NCBI GenBank assembly: GCA_947650285.1
Contig: CANTFL010000081.1
Location: forward strand, 1-64,000
DNA length: 64,000 bases
Origin: Hyaloperonospora brassicae
Taxonomy: Eukaryota; Oomycota; Peronosporomycetes; Peronosporales; Peronosporaceae
Reading direction: 5' to 3'
Positions 35,879-48,998 of this stretch are shown one piece after another (the stretch's first letter is position 1; each line of letters begins with the position of its first letter). Position numbers and translations under genes: made by a program. Below the pieces are notes generated by a model. It had not been told where the DNA came from. It ran no database searches and saw nothing but the letters and a program-made list of their open reading frames with translations.

Positions 35879-36291
35879 TATAACAGGGCAGCCCGTTACA
35901 TGAAAATTGTCATTTGAGAGATAATGACAATAAAGAATATTACGTTGAATATTCTTTTAACAATATCACCAATAGTGGTGACATTGATGGGTCGACCAAA
36001 GAGTTCTGCTCATTGGTTGATATCTTGACGATATCAACCCACCAATCGCCGCAAGACGCGCGCAATGAGTGGTGAGTAGACGTCTCCATACGTTCAGTTA
36101 GATTAGTAAAATTAAGTTAAGTCGAACAGAGAGACAGTAGTTATAGACTTAGTTATATTTTATATCAGTTATACTTTTCCCTAAGACAGTGTTGCCTCTG
36201 TATTACCTACCGCTTCCTCAGTTGCCTCCTGTACGCTTCTCGGTGCTCGATACCCTTGCGTTACGTTCACGCAAGGGTGTGCCCCATTACA
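35879..36291 (+). repeat. 3' LTR
   Basis: It is a direct repeat of 28286-28696, ending ...GCCCCATTACA. The outer bases differ between the LTRs (TATAACAGGG here, TGTAACGGGG in the 5' copy). Confidence 0.9.
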
Positions 36292-39200
36292 GAATCACTA
36301 TGTCGGAACGAACCCAACTCAAGAACTTGCTGGGGAATCGTCAGCAAGAACTCTTACCAGTTTTCGATCAAATGGAAGCGACGTAGTCGCAGAAGATAAA
36401 CTCGAAGCTTTGATGGTGAAAAAATATAGTCATAGAGCCCCACAAAGCTCTATCGAAAGACTTGAATTTTTTTAAAAGTACAGCGCTCACAGACTACCGC
36501 CCGATACGCATTGCAAGCGACTAAAGATGGTCGAAACAAAGAAGAGCATGGCGAATACATCGACCTAGTACAAAGTCATTTTGGCCTGAATAGAGAAGTG
36601 CCAGAAGGATGGAAAGCAGCCGCTACACTCGCACCTTTGACCTAAAATATGCATCGTTGTACAACAACGTGGACGATCTGCCAATGTAAATTACATACCT
36701 ATCAACACCTTTAAAGAGAAGCGAGATATAAGCTTTGCACTGCGACTTTGACATTTGACCGCGGAAAATATCGTCAGAAAAATCCATATCGAGGACTGGG
36801 GCTCACCGACGCGGGTTGAGCTGATGTTACTCATCCAGGAGTCCGTCATCACCGACCGAGAAGCCTTCAGGAGACTTAGCAATGGTCCAAAAGAGTTCTT
36901 AATATTTTATGGGCGCGTCTAGTGCCTGGCGTTGGGTCATCATTGGCTGGGAGGTTGTGTACGAGAGCAGACTTTTAATTTCTACCAAAACGTAGATGTC
37001 CAGGGTGTGTCAGGGCGTAAGTTCTACTAAGGAGACTAAAATAGCGAGCTATAATTAAGCCGATGCGCCATCTCCGCTTATTTAGAGGTAAAAGTCGTCG
37101 GAAGTCGTGACCTCCGGCATCGCAACCCGACGGTCGTTCTATACAAGTGATCGAAAGAAGAACAAAGAGCCGCGTTCACCATCACTGTTGGCGCAATCAA
37201 ACTTTGCATACTCCCTGATCCACGAGAAAGGGTTATTTAGCGCATATTATATGAGGCCTGCGGCTATAGCTGCTGCGCGGGTATCTAGAATGGAGCAGGC
37301 GACGTCGAAAGCCTCGGTACGGCAAAGATCGTAGCGAATGTGGCTATGCGCTCGTCATATTTGCTATGAAGAGAGCTGCATTGCTCGCCTGTAACAATTT
37401 ACGGTCACCCGCCTTGTGCTAGTCCAAGAGAATGCCACTAATGGATCTTAAAAACCAACAGGGATTGTACAAGAGTGATCAATAATACAATTCAGAAAGT
37501 CACAGCGACAAGCTGCACTTTCAACAGCCAGCGCGGACAAATCCTTGTAAGCACTATGACTCACATCAAGGAAATCACGAGATAGAGTTTAATACAAAAT
37601 GATTATCGTGTACCCATCGCGCGTTTTTACCACATCAGGCACTGCGGAACGACCTGTCAAAGAGACCAGAATATATTAGACAATAGTAGGTCCGGTATTG
37701 TTGATTAAGACTGGAGAAAACGAAGCGGTTCATAAAGGTCGTGCGCTAGACACCAAAATATTGAGTTCGAACATCCATGAGCGGAGCTCGAAAGGCCGAG
37801 GTATTGCTGGTAAGGCACGTATTCATTAAGGAATGACCTAATCAGAACAATGATGTCCCCAAAGAGAGGTTACTGAATCCATCCATAAAGTTAGTAGTCA
37901 GTGAAGCGTAGGCTCGATTGCGCGCCTCAACTGCGACCGGACTGTAGACGACGTGAATGAAGATGGTGCTAGTATCTTGGCGGCACTCGACAATATATAT
38001 TTTGGCGACAGATCCGCGGCAGTTAATTAGTGGGTGCTATCTACAGCGAAGTAAAACTGGTGACAACTGGAGTGAACAATATATACGCCGTCGAGGCTAG
38101 TCAATTCTAAAGCATCACGTTAAGACTAGAAGGCCAGCAATCAAGCTTTGACGGATTTGACGTGGTGAGTAAACATGTATAGCAGCATTAAAAAACATAA
38201 TTAATTTTGGAAGAGCGATAACGTGATAACTCGTGACGAGTTTGTGAACATACTCCTAGCCGCATTTCCTAGACGACTACGCGCGCCAAACCCGTTAGAA
38301 TTTCAGGATATATCGCGGAGGGATCAAGTCAACTCATATATGAGGTGGCTGCGGGTGCTTCGAAAATACCTTCAAATCGACAGCCCAAGTGGCGATGGAT
38401 GCAGAAGATGACGAATTTTAATTGGAAGCGTCCACGGATACGTTATCCTCGGCGATGGTGACAAAAGCTTGTCAGACTTAGCGAAGAGCAGAAGGAAGAT
38501 AATTGGTTGGAAAAGGCTTCAAATTTTTTTTCAAACGTGACCGAGAAAAGCGCGCCGAGAGTCTCGTTAGACCTGAGAAAAAAGTGCGAGTATTGGTGGC
38601 AGTTGATGACCGCATGCTCACGAAAAGCCCGGAACATGACCGAGACGAGGTCGATGGCCGAATCATGAGGGTGGAAGAACAAGTATTAATTCTATACGCG
38701 CGTGCCACTGTGCGGGAAGAATTGTCGGGATGGAGATCGGTTTAATGAACTGGCGGGCGGTGACGTATCACCCGGATAGTTCCGAGCGACACGACGGAGG
38801 AATCCTGTGTCGTAACCATGTCTCGAAGAAGGATTTGCGCTGTAGCGGCGAAGGAGAGCATTTTAGTCGATGAAGAAAATGAGCGATTTTAAAACGGAGA
38901 AGAGTTTTGGTTCGGAAGCATCCTATTTAGACGTCATGGCAGTGATGCGGTACTTCGGCTCAAAAATACTTAAACCTTTCACGGAAGACTTCTCTGCGCG
39001 GCGGCGATATTTCGAGCGGTTCATCGGATTCGTTGACAGTTAGAGGACAGGGCGGGGTAGATTTCACAAACGATGCTGGGGTAAAGAAACTAAACCCAGT
39101 GGATCAGTGAATCGTCCCCATAGGTAATCAAATCCGCATTGCCGTCAGTAGGCTCTTCGAAGTCCTGTTCTCTAAATGCAAGCTCGTTAGACGTTGTCTT

Positions 39201-40690
39201 AACAAGAAATCAAATCCGAGGTATCCATCAGCAGGCGTCGATGATTTAGGCTTGATCACGGACTCCGGGAACGCAGAAGACGCGCTTAAACATAGAGCGT
39301 GGCAAAACACTTAAAATGAAGTCTGGGAAGGAGTTGCGGTAGACGCAAAATCCAAAATCATAAAGCCTTTCGAAATCGACGACGCAGGACGAGGCAACAG
39401 CCGTATTGTGTAAAAAAACGCAACGAATACAAACGGTTCGATGCAAAGAAGAAGGCGACGTAGACGGGGGGGCACCGGGGACGTCGGAATGCGACATGTA
39501 GCGGTAGCGGCAAGTTGTACCAAAATTTATGGCGGAACAAACCAGTTGAGCGAGCATATCTTGTAATGGACAAAGATTAGAGAACTAGTACCTTAAACAG
39601 TTTATACGGAGAGGCAAACCGTCGGACTTTAGCACCGCAGAAGTGTCAGACTGCAAAAACCAGACCGTCCGGTCGCGCGATGTCAGAGACCTAGCTTAAT
39701 TTGATGGCGCAACAATAGGTTTCAGGCAGATACAGTCGAAATAGTAGAAAATCGCGTCTTACTCGGTTTTTAATAAGATGCAAGGCATAAAAACGTAGTA
39801 GTAACGCTGGGGGCGCTGTAAAATTGATCGTCAATTTTTGTCTTAGGCGCGGCACAGCCGTGCCTCCGATCTTGATCGAGAGATCACGATTTACGTAAAG
39901 CGAATGCTGCGGCCACGGTCGCAAACAAAGTCGCTGAGCGAGTTTAACGCATAGGTTTAGGTCGACGGATGCTTCTTGTGGTTGATGGCGCGGAGAAAGA
40001 CGTCGATGCCGAACTTACCAGCAATGCGGTCGAACGGTAGAAATAGTTTTACCTTGTCGTCCGTTGGGACATGAAGGCGCTGCGTTTCACGAAGCACCAG
40101 CGTGCGAAGCTCATCCACAGAGGCAGTGTGAGTCTGCGCTTCCTCAATGTATGTGAAGAAACGATCTGTTGCTAAGTGGCGGGATGGATGACCAATGTTA
40201 TCGCGGTACAATTATCGGGGGATAATATCCGGCATAGGACGGAGACGCAAAAGAGCGAATATAGGAAACGAGTGGTCGGAGGCAGAAGAAAGTAGACGCG
40301 CGAGCAAGACCGGGGAGGCGGGGAATATACAGAGAAGAAAGGGAAATGCAACCGAGCCTGTACATGATGACAACTGGATTTTGAACTGTAAAAAGGGTGT
40401 ATACCTAAAAATACAGGAGGTCTCGGAATATGTGTTACTTGCGGATGGCCGGTGAATAAAGAAGGAGATGGCAAGTTTATAAACAATGTTTATATTATAC
40501 TCGATTAAGTAGAAATCAACAGCTTTAGCGCTCTGTCGGTAGCAATCGTAGCAAATCACAGAGTGTGACAGGCACAAAGAGAAGAGGAGCAAGTTGTTGG
40601 TGTGTGGAAAATTCCAAAGCGATATTCGTTATCGATGTCAGTCATTCGTAACATGCAATAACGTGCTTGTAGTACGAGGAGGAACGTTTT
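36292..40690. other. Decayed, unrecognised DNA
   Basis: I find no gene with a known motif here. A weak gag-like stretch (36780-36930, with a 'GPKEFLIFYGR' peptide) may be a retroelement remnant. The rest has only short frames. Confidence 0.35.
39957..40211 (-). CDS. Hypothetical 84-residue frame
   Basis: The frame has an amphipathic, protein-like order (VDELRTLVLRETQRLHV, DKVKLFLPFDRIAGKFGIDVFL) and a basic end. No known domain, signal or membrane segment is seen. The flanks hold no partner frame, so it may be an exon or a relic. Confidence 0.25.
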   Translation of the reverse strand: MYRDNIGHPSRHLATDRFFTYIEEAQTHTASVDELRTLVLRETQRLHVPTDDKVKLFLPFDRIAGKFGIDVFLRAINHKKHPST

Positions 40691-40776
40691 TACGAAACCC
40701 CCCTTAACCGTTTTGACTCTTGCCCAGCCCATCAATCCCAATCAATAATTCAATTGACAGGTCGCACAGTTTTCGG

Positions 40777-40890
40777 AGCCGCCAATCATTACCGGTCTCT
40801 TCGTTCAATAATACGCAATTAGACTATAACGTGAGTTTCTCTCGTCCAAAATATCTTCAGATCATCGCTCATACTCGCCCGGAACTCACA
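40777..40890. repeat. Copia LTR remnant, left
   Basis: It aligns with 44320-44430 in the same orientation, for example 'gtctcttcgttcaataatacg' against 'gtctttttgtttaatacca' and the following 'ttagactataacg' against 'ttagactataatg'. The identity is modest. Confidence 0.5.
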
Positions 40891-40929
40891 CTCATGTCTT
40901 TCCGCTTCGCTAACTCGTCACATCAAGTA

Positions 40930-41300
40930 CATCTTTAACATGTCTATCACCAAGTCGCTATCTCAGCTTTTTGAAACGTTTCAGTCCGAGAGCCTTTGTA
41001 AAGTTGTCGGCAATGTTATCTTCAGTAAAAATTTATTGATCGTTAAATTTCCGCACTCAATTTTTCTGCAATCTTGTTACTGTTCTTTGCGTACCGTATC
41101 GACCCGTCATAATTATTGACACTTGAGCAGATCGTAAGTGTGATCTGTTATCCATGCGTAAGCCTCCTGACTGCTGACTTAAGTTTAGATCGTTGACCAG
41201 TTTTCGAGCCCAGACGAATCGTTCGACGGACAAACTAGCTGCAAGCAACTTTGACTTGCACGCATCGTTCGTTACCGCTTTTTATGTCTCAATCTTGAAT
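40930..41300 (-). pseudogene. Copia RNase H C-terminus, opposite strand
   Basis: On the minus strand the frame contains VERFVWARKLVNDLNLSQ (the 'EAVWLRRLLEDLG' helix), a RMDNRSHL segment (the 'YCDNQSAI' block, Asp kept), and after a TAA EDNIADNFTKALG followed by RFKKLR, which is diagnostic for the end of Copia polyproteins. The orientation is opposite to the pol fragments at 41805-44340. Confidence 0.75.
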
Positions 41301-41804
41301 TGAAACTTTAATCGCATAAGTAAAGCACAAAACTAGTCACAGACCGAGTGGTCTTTGGACAATTTGCATGGTCTGCATTACTATATGCCCCCACGATCAA
41401 ATTTTTTCTTGGTGAAGCTTCCTCGCGCAAATAACACAAGCCAAATAAATGGATCAGTGCATGTACGCGCAATGAACTCTCATACGACGGAGTGATACGT
41501 CTGCCGTTAGATGACGTAGAATATGGTATGCGAGGTATGACCTCTCCGATGAGTCACGGAAGAATGGAATAGAAAAAGTGGGTCCCCTCATTTAGGCCGC
41601 CAACTATGACCCCGAGAAGGATCTGGTTGGATTGTGAATTAGAGCGGCTACAGTTTATTAAGAACAGCGACCATTACTGGCTGCAATCATCGGAGACATT
41701 TTTGTGGATGATGCTTTCACGCTGTTGAACCTCAATACCGATGCAAGTCCGTTGATGCAAGGACACAAGCGTTTAGTACATCTCAAATTATAATTAATAA
41801 GTAC

Positions 41805-42660
41805 ATGGCTAAATACAATGTTTCCCGCAGTATGAATATACCTAGAGAGATCTTTACTCAGCGGTTCACCTGCTTCGGCTGTATATCAGCAAAGTATAAA
41901 CGAATTTCATACAAGGCAAGCACACAGAAAAAGCGTACAAAATTGAACAACGAAAGAATCACGTCCGATGTCTGTGATATGGGTAAAAACTTACACGGAT
42001 TTATAGATAATCGAAGCTTTTAGCTGATCCACGATGAAGGCTCACGATTCAAGTGGTGTTGTCCGAAAAAGCTAAAAAGATAATCGAGCAGTGACATTAT
42101 TCGACTGGTGACTGAATTGCTTGCACAAGGACATCATGTTGAAAGATTCACCAGCGATGGTTGTGGTGAGTTTGTTAATTCTGAACTCAAAGCGTTTCTT
42201 GCGGCGAAAGGCGTCCGATTTATACCCACGCATTGATACACACCTGAAGAGAATGTGCTGGTAGAAATACTCAACGGTGTATTGGTGAATAAGATGCGCA
42301 TGACGATGCAATCTGCGGATCTCCCTACACGTATGTGCTCGGAAGTGCTTCCGTACATTGTAGACATTGACAGCATGAGCGCATCGAGAGCCTTAAAGAA
42401 AAACCCCGTTCGAAATAATTGATAGGCCGAAAACCTGATGTGGGCAAGATCAAGGTATGTGGATCAGTGGGATTCGTTCATGTGCCAAAGGGGAGAAGAA
42501 AAACGAAGCTAAATGTGAAGGCTGATCCAGCATTGGTTCTTGGATTTGCATAAGTGTCTACCGGGTATCGGCTCCTCCATCTTAATGCTGGCGGTATAGT
42601 GAAGGCTCGAGACATACACTTACGGGAGAACATAACAGTGAGCAAGAAGTATTTAACAGA
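41805..42660 (+). pseudogene. Copia GAG-pre-integrase and integrase core
   Basis: The zinc-motif end (CISAKYKR...GKHT) and a TSDVCDMG segment (the 'HSDVCGPM' block with the first catalytic Asp) occur near 41870-41985. RFKWCC-like and VTELLAQGHHVERFTSDGCGEF follow (second Asp, near 42155), then YTPEENVLVEILN, which keeps the catalytic Glu. The tail has KPDVGKIKV and GFVHVPKG segments. Stops (TGA after PTH, TAA after LGFA) and several frame changes break it. Confidence 0.75.
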
Positions 42661-43159
42661 AATGCTTTATCTCAACATGAAATGTACGACAAAATTCCGT
42701 TGGTACCTCTGCCAGTGGAAAATGTGGCGAAAAAGGTGTACGTAGTGGTGCAGCACAAAGGGTGGAAACAAACGTACCTAGAGTAGTTACTGCAGGACAC
42801 AGGAAACGAGCGTCTGTCAATGGCGCGTATGTTTAAAGGAGAGAGGTATCGTCGAGTAGTGACGAGTCGAAAGTGGACGAACAAGAATATTCATTACATC
42901 ACTTGCGAGCGGCGGATCAAGGAGCAGCTGTAACTAAATTATTTCGGTCGGTATCGAAATTTTTTAATGCGCCAGCTCGAGCCCAAGCACGCACAAGAAC
43001 AGCGTCGTCTAAACAACAGCTATCATCAACTACAACTTCACAAACGCCTAAAAGGCGGTCGACGCGTGACACACTGTTAAATGTCAGGTTAAGTGGTTAT
43101 CGGCTGATGGTAAAGGATGTAATGGATGAAGAACCAATCGCAGTGAAAGAGGCCTTGAG

Positions 43160-44340
43160 ATGTCCTTAAACGCAATAGTAAGGTGGCTATGCAGTCAGAA
43201 TTAAAACCTTATAGCTGAATGGAACTTGGATCCTTGTAAATTGCCCAAAATTAAACCAGGGCACACCAGCTAAAATTATCACGGTCTGTTGGGTGCTACG
43301 TATTTGACCAGATGAGAACGACGAGATCTTGCACTACGAGGCAAGACTTGAAATTCACGGTTTTATACAGCGTTCTGGGTTGAAATACGATATGACTAGT
43401 GCGCCCATTGTGCGTATACCAGCTATTATCTTGATGATGCTGATCGCAATGTTCTCAGCACTCGAAACCAGGCACGTTGATAATAAATCAGCGTTTCTCA
43501 ATAGCTTGCTGATTGGGGTGACGACACATATGGCACAACCAAAGTACTTCGATGACGGTACTGAACGCGTTTTTCGATAAAAGAAAAGCCTATATGGTCT
43601 GAAGCAGGTGGCAAAGCTGTGGTATCAACCTTTGCACGCTCACTTGATGAAACAAGGGTTCCAACAGTGCGATTTTCAATGTGGAATTGAATGATCACCA
43701 TGTCGATGAGCAAATTATTCTTGTCACTGTGTATGTTGATAACATGCTAATTATAGGAAATCCGAGTGACATCTATAAAACTATCGCCGTCTTGCGTAAA
43801 ATATTTGTACTGAAGGATATGGTTCGCGTTTCATACCTTCTTGGAATGGAGGTTTACTACAAGCCTAGCGTGATATTACGTCTCTTTCAAAACAGCTTAC
43901 ATCGATAATATGCTGCATCAATTTTAAATGGGTAAAGCCAAGATTGGGCGATAACCACAAATGCAAAATGAAAGGATGATGGTCAAGGGGACAGGCAGTA
44001 ACAAAAGCAACGACTCGAATGTTCCATATTGGTAATTGATTGGTGAGCTGCATTATCTGGTGACATGCACGCAACTTGATATCGCGATATCAGTCCGAAG
44101 TCTCTGTCAACACATAGGTGCTTACACAACGGAAAATACGCCAGAGAAATGCGTGTGTAACGCTATTTCAAACAAACAAGAACATTCGGCTTGTGTGCTG
44201 TATTTGCGCGAGGATATTGTCCCAAGAAATAAGATAATGGTGGGGCATACAGCGATGCAGATTGTGTAAATTGTTTATATACCACTCGATCTGTGACTGA
44301 TTTTGTGCCCCATATTACTTGGAACCCATTCATTTCCAGT
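43160..44340 (+). pseudogene. Copia reverse transcriptase and start of RNase H
   Basis: The visible order is YEARLEIHGFIQRSG ('KARLVARGF'), RHVDNKSAFLNSLL ('MDVKTAFLNG'), KKSLYGLKQVAKLWY, then VTVYVDNMLIIGNP. The last is the catalytic YVDD box with the second Asp changed to Asn. IGELHYLVTCTQLDIA and the start of RNase H follow (SDAD near 44255). Stops and frame changes occur throughout; the Asp-to-Asn change alone would kill RT. Confidence 0.8.
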
Positions 44341-44430
44341 CTTTTTGTTTAATACCACACCGTTAGACTATAATGGGAGCTTTCCTTGTCCAATATTATT
44401 TGATTAAATCACTCATACGAATTTAAACAA
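44320..44430. repeat. Copia LTR remnant, right
   Basis: Partner of 40777-40890; see that entry. Confidence 0.5.
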
Positions 44431-47400
44431 GAGAGCCTAAAATAGGGTAAGGAGAATGTAGAAATAAATCAGCCAATAAAAAAAGCGCAGGTGCGAGTGG
44501 ACGATAGGCTCCTGATCGAGTTGAGGACAGCCAACTATCCTAGATAGCGAAAGGGTCCATAGCAATATGTATCTGACCATTTGCCAGAATGCCAAGTAAA
44601 CAATAATTGCCTTCCGTAGACGTGGCCGCCGTCAAGAGACGAAGTCTTTCAAGTCTCAGAGCGATCAAATTTCTAAAGCAGTGCGGGATTCAGCGCAGCC
44701 GGGTACGCACCCTGTGCGTGATCTAGAGACAGCGACAAACAACATACAGTTATGAGAAGCCGCAATGGGTACCTTGATACGTGCGGTCCAGAGGAGAGGT
44801 CTGTACACCTAAAATAGACGAAGAAGTCAATGCTTGCTATAGTCTGCAATGAGCAGCATTTATGAAGCACTTCCAGAACTAGACGAAGATGAGCGTCTGT
44901 AGCAGCATCGCTGTAGTCACGTGGACACGCCCGTCGTCAAAAAAGGCTGCTATCAAGACGAAGAAGAAGAGGAATAAGGCGCAAGTCTATAATACATCAT
45001 CATTTGGAACGACGTAGGCAGTTACGGCGATGAGGAGCTATGCGGGATGGTTGACCTTACTCAAGCCACGGAAGATGACGAAAAGGCGGCCATGGGGAAT
45101 CTTTCATGGCTCCTCAAGAACTTGCCTCAATGGAAGCCGGTCTTGTGCATCACCGAAGTGTATTGAGTGACAAAGATACTGATCTCTAAGCGTATCTGTT
45201 ACGGTTCGGGCTCAACACCTTTAAACGTGAGACACGTCCGTCGGCAGGACAAAGAGCCAGAGGGAGAAATGCATTTGCCTCGAGACGTGCGAGCTCACTG
45301 AATTCTCGAATGTATACGAGAGGTATGTATATAAATAAAGGTCGTGTTACTGGGGCGAAAGGGTGCTTAAACAGATTCCAGACTTGACGCCTGCAGCTGA
45401 GAGTCACGCGACAAGGAATAGGCGTTTATGCCGCTAGGTCCAATCGACTAGGGGACCGTGTTGTACCGTATTGGGGTACCAACGTACTGACCCCGCAGCT
45501 GGACGCAGACTACACAACAAGTTGAACGCGAAGGACACCAGATACAACAGGTGTAAGTGAGCTCAGAGTAGGGGCTCGAAAAACCGATTCATCGCACATG
45601 TCTGTTATTTGAACACAAAATACATAGAAGTACGGTGACATTGCAGGGTCGTCGTATCAATCGTGTTTTAAAAGTCTGGCAAGATAATGACCGTGGACAA
45701 CACCGGTCGCACTGGCGGTACAATTGCGAATCCACTGCTAGTGCCCGGCCCAATAGGAGTATAATTACCTTGACATTTACCTTCTGGACATCAAGCAGGA
45801 AACGCAGAATACCGGTAAAAAGAGGGAAGCATTGGCAGAAGAATAGTAGGCAGATCGCACAAACCTCGATGAAATCCAGAGAGTCATAGAGGAAGCGCCT
45901 ACCATTAGAACGTATTGTTGGTATATATATATAAAGCTTAAATAGACCCACAGAAACGTTGTGATCACCTTAAGCGCTTAATTCAATTATAATTATTAAT
46001 GCTATGGAGACCCGGGGGCCAAAACTATCATATACAAATATCCGATATAAAAATCTTAATAAAAGCAATGAGCCGATAAGGCACTTGCTAACTATTTTGA
46101 GGAATTCCCTTAACAAACAGAGCCTATATGGACCCAGGCTGAAATTGTGGAGACATCGATTACTCCAAACGAAAGTAATACGCGGAACGACGAAGCCCCA
46201 CATGGCCAAGACTGATGGGGATGAAACGAAAACGGCACCCTCACACCTGCGCGCTAGGGGACAGGCAAAAATGAGCTACTTTTGAGGTGGTAGAGAGGAT
46301 CAACCCAGCCTATGAAGGTGAAGGCGGAAGTGAGACGAATTTCGGCAAAATGGCACTATGGGAGAGGTAGGGGCCTCCTGATTAATACGATCGTTCCGAT
46401 GTGACCAGAAAGATTACAAATACTAGCAGCCGACAACGGTGGAAGCTAGAAGCAGTTTGTGGCGGTAATGGAGATGGAGGCTGACCGGAGTAATGTGTAA
46501 ATACTAAAGTGAAAGATGGTGTGATTAGCAGACATTGCCCATGAGCAACGCAGCTATGGGAAGCAAGAGTGGTTCCTTAGGTAGCCTGATCTATTCGGCC
46601 GTTCAAATTAAATGCTTCGTTATATCCAAGGGAAATGCATCCATGAGGTCAAGCAATATCAGACGTACACTAGGCGTGCTTTTGTCGAACCCCAAAAGAA
46701 TTTTGCTGAAGGCAAAATTTAAGGTCGCCCTATACCTTTATGATTTATGGATTTAATGGAAGCTCCGAAATTCACAGAGCGGCACAATTTGGTTCCTCAA
46801 AGTCATGGTGTTCTGTGTAAGGCCAGCGAGCTATATCCGTAAGGATGTAATCATCCGGTGGAGACAGAGATTCGAAAGCCTCCAACAAACAACGGTCTGA
46901 AAAGACTAGCCATGAGAAGAGATGTTTAGGGCATTTGAAAGTAACGGTATAGACGGAAAAGGAAGGCGACCGGGGTCCCAGCCCCGGGGGGGTCCCATCC
47001 TCGGGGGTTCCCGAGCAAGTATGAGCAAGCTAGGGGGCGGACCTACTATATCCCGAAATCTACAAAGGTCGAATTATGACGGCTGTTTATTATTAGTGAG
47101 GAAATAGCACGTCCCCAATAGTCCCTCAAGGCTAAAATGAAACACCATGTAGTATGAGCTCTAACAGACATAAAAGCAGTTCTCGCCTTGTAGCGGTAAT
47201 TGCGCCAAAGAGGTGCGTCCAGGATTAATGTTGCGACATCTGTATGGCGCGAAGAGTTCCGTAAATGGCGTCAGGTATGATGAATGGCGTAATAAAGGGG
47301 TCTAGAGTCACTTAGGGGCGTGGATGAATAATTGTTAAAGGCATGGGTATGTAAATGATGTCGAAGCCAACCCCTGCCTCTCCGAGTACCGACGTGAACA

Positions 47401-48998
47401 GGGATACGCTCAGAGATTACGGCCAGGAATGCGGGAATATAGATCCTGCAGAGAGGTTCGCATAGCGTCAAGAGCACCGCTGAAGAGTACAAGCAATTTT
47501 AATATTATATTACAGGCTGATGCCGCCTAGAAACGTAGACTAATAGAGCCGTTCCTCCGTCATCGACCCCCGCACACTAAAGTCAGTCAAAAGTCAATTA
47601 TTAGATAAGGTATTAAAAACCGATTGACTCGCACCACCACCAAAAACATCAGACGCGTGAACGCCCTGTATAACAGAGCAACGGCACAACGATGATTCGA
47701 AAATAGCACCCTCTATGTAGCGTACGGGCTGGACACGCCAAAGGACGCAGCGCAATACCATAAGGGGGAGAATTCTGACCTACCGGCAAGAGGATAAAAT
47801 GCAAGGGCTATGTAATACGTATAACAGGATAGTGGGTCCGGATTTTGCGACGGCGGAAACCCCAAGACCCTGATGTTGTTCTTGAACGCAGGACCGCAGG
47901 CCGTAAACGGTAAAACAATCGTCTTATCAGCGTTGAGCCTAAGGTTTGCCGCCGCCAAGACGAATTATGTGTTAATCGGACGCGATGCATCGGCGAAATC
48001 ATCGAAAAAGCCTATGCAGCAATCCGCAAAATCTAGAAGATTATGGCTCTCCGTGTCGGACAGAATAGCATCCCGAGCCCGCCCTTGGTGGCACGGAGAT
48101 AGTTAAGCATGAGCTCCACATGGCTTTACACGGAGGACAAAGATAGCGGTTAAAAGAGCAATGCCTAGGCAAACACCTCATTAAAGTCGAAAAGAGACTC
48201 GACCGCCCATTAAAGAGCACTCTACTCAGAGTTCCCAAATATAATTATTTGACAGACTGCAAAAATATACAGCCAAAATACATATGGCCAAGCACGAAGC
48301 TGAGGGCCGGCCGGAGGACTCCGTTTAACGCTTAGGCAAAGTCGAGAGGACCTCCTGCCGTTTGCGACTTCCCGGACGAAAAACAAAGTTTTTGGAGATC
48401 CTAGATACACAGGAGAGGGTACCGAATCGAGCAACCGGAGCCCTTTTGTTCGTCGTGATAGAGTAAGGGTATAATTCGCGCTTTTCAATAACCAAAACAT
48501 TTGGCATTAATTTAGCATCGTTATTGTAGAATTAATGGGGCGATAGTTACATAAATCAATGCATTCATCTTCTTGTAAAGAAGTGTGATTGTGTACCGAC
48601 GCTGTAACTTGTTTAGCGGTCATCATGAAGCTTATAAGAGTAGTCGAGCTCAAAAGTGCGACTCGACTTGTGAGTCAAAAGCTATAGTATTCTACGAACA
48701 GTCCGTCGAGGCCGCTGGACCGGCCTTTAGGAGATTTAATTATAGCATTTAAATAAGTATGAGCTGTAAGTGAGACATCGAATCTACCACGGGCATCAGC
48801 AGATATGGAGGTGGTGGTATACCGGAAAAGGCGGATGAAGTTAAAGGGACGTAATGCGAACGTGGTAGCGAAGACGCGACATCCTGAATGAGCTTTCCAT
48901 AAATCACCTTGAAAGTAGCGGTGTCAATTTCTCGTTATATCCGGGTTATCGCAGAAGTGCCACCGATTTGCGTGGCGCTAGGGACAGAAGCGCAGTAA
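44431..48998. other. Decayed, unrecognised DNA
   Basis: The plus strand is purine-rich. A frame near 44860-45165 reads like a decayed acidic protein (ELDEDERL, YQDEEEEE, ATEDDEKAAMG) with TAG/TAA interruptions, but I cannot place it. No LTR, RNA gene or tandem array was seen. Confidence 0.35.

Larger units (their letters stand above)
28286..36291 (+). mobile_element. Ty3/Gypsy LTR retrotransposon with antisense gene
   Basis: LTRs at 28286-28696 and 35879-36291 (TGTAAC / TATAAC starts; ATTACA end on the right) enclose gag, protease, RT, RNase H and integrase in the order of Ty3/Gypsy, on the plus strand, with a PBS and a G-rich PPT. Each gene has at least one frameshift or stop, so the copy is dead. 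The LTRs differ at roughly ten sites in ~410 bp, older than the element at 2389-11135. Between integrase and 3' LTR lies a long minus-strand frame. Short perfect inverted repeats occur about every 50 bp throughout (see findings). I found no clean target duplication. Confidence 0.93.
40777..44430. mobile_element. Decayed Ty1/Copia element with internal inversion
   Basis: Two ~110-bp imperfect direct repeats (about 40777-40890 and 44320-44430) share 'ttagactataa' and a run of aligned flanking bases and look like LTR remnants. Between them, plus-strand Copia pol runs from the zinc motif through integrase to RT and the start of RNase H, while the RNase H end (40930-41300) is on the minus strand. 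All frames are broken. Confidence 0.65.

Noticed and set aside
39246..39573. Minus-strand aromatic-rich frames
   Set aside because: Three overlapping frames are open at once and none has a motif or conserved order.
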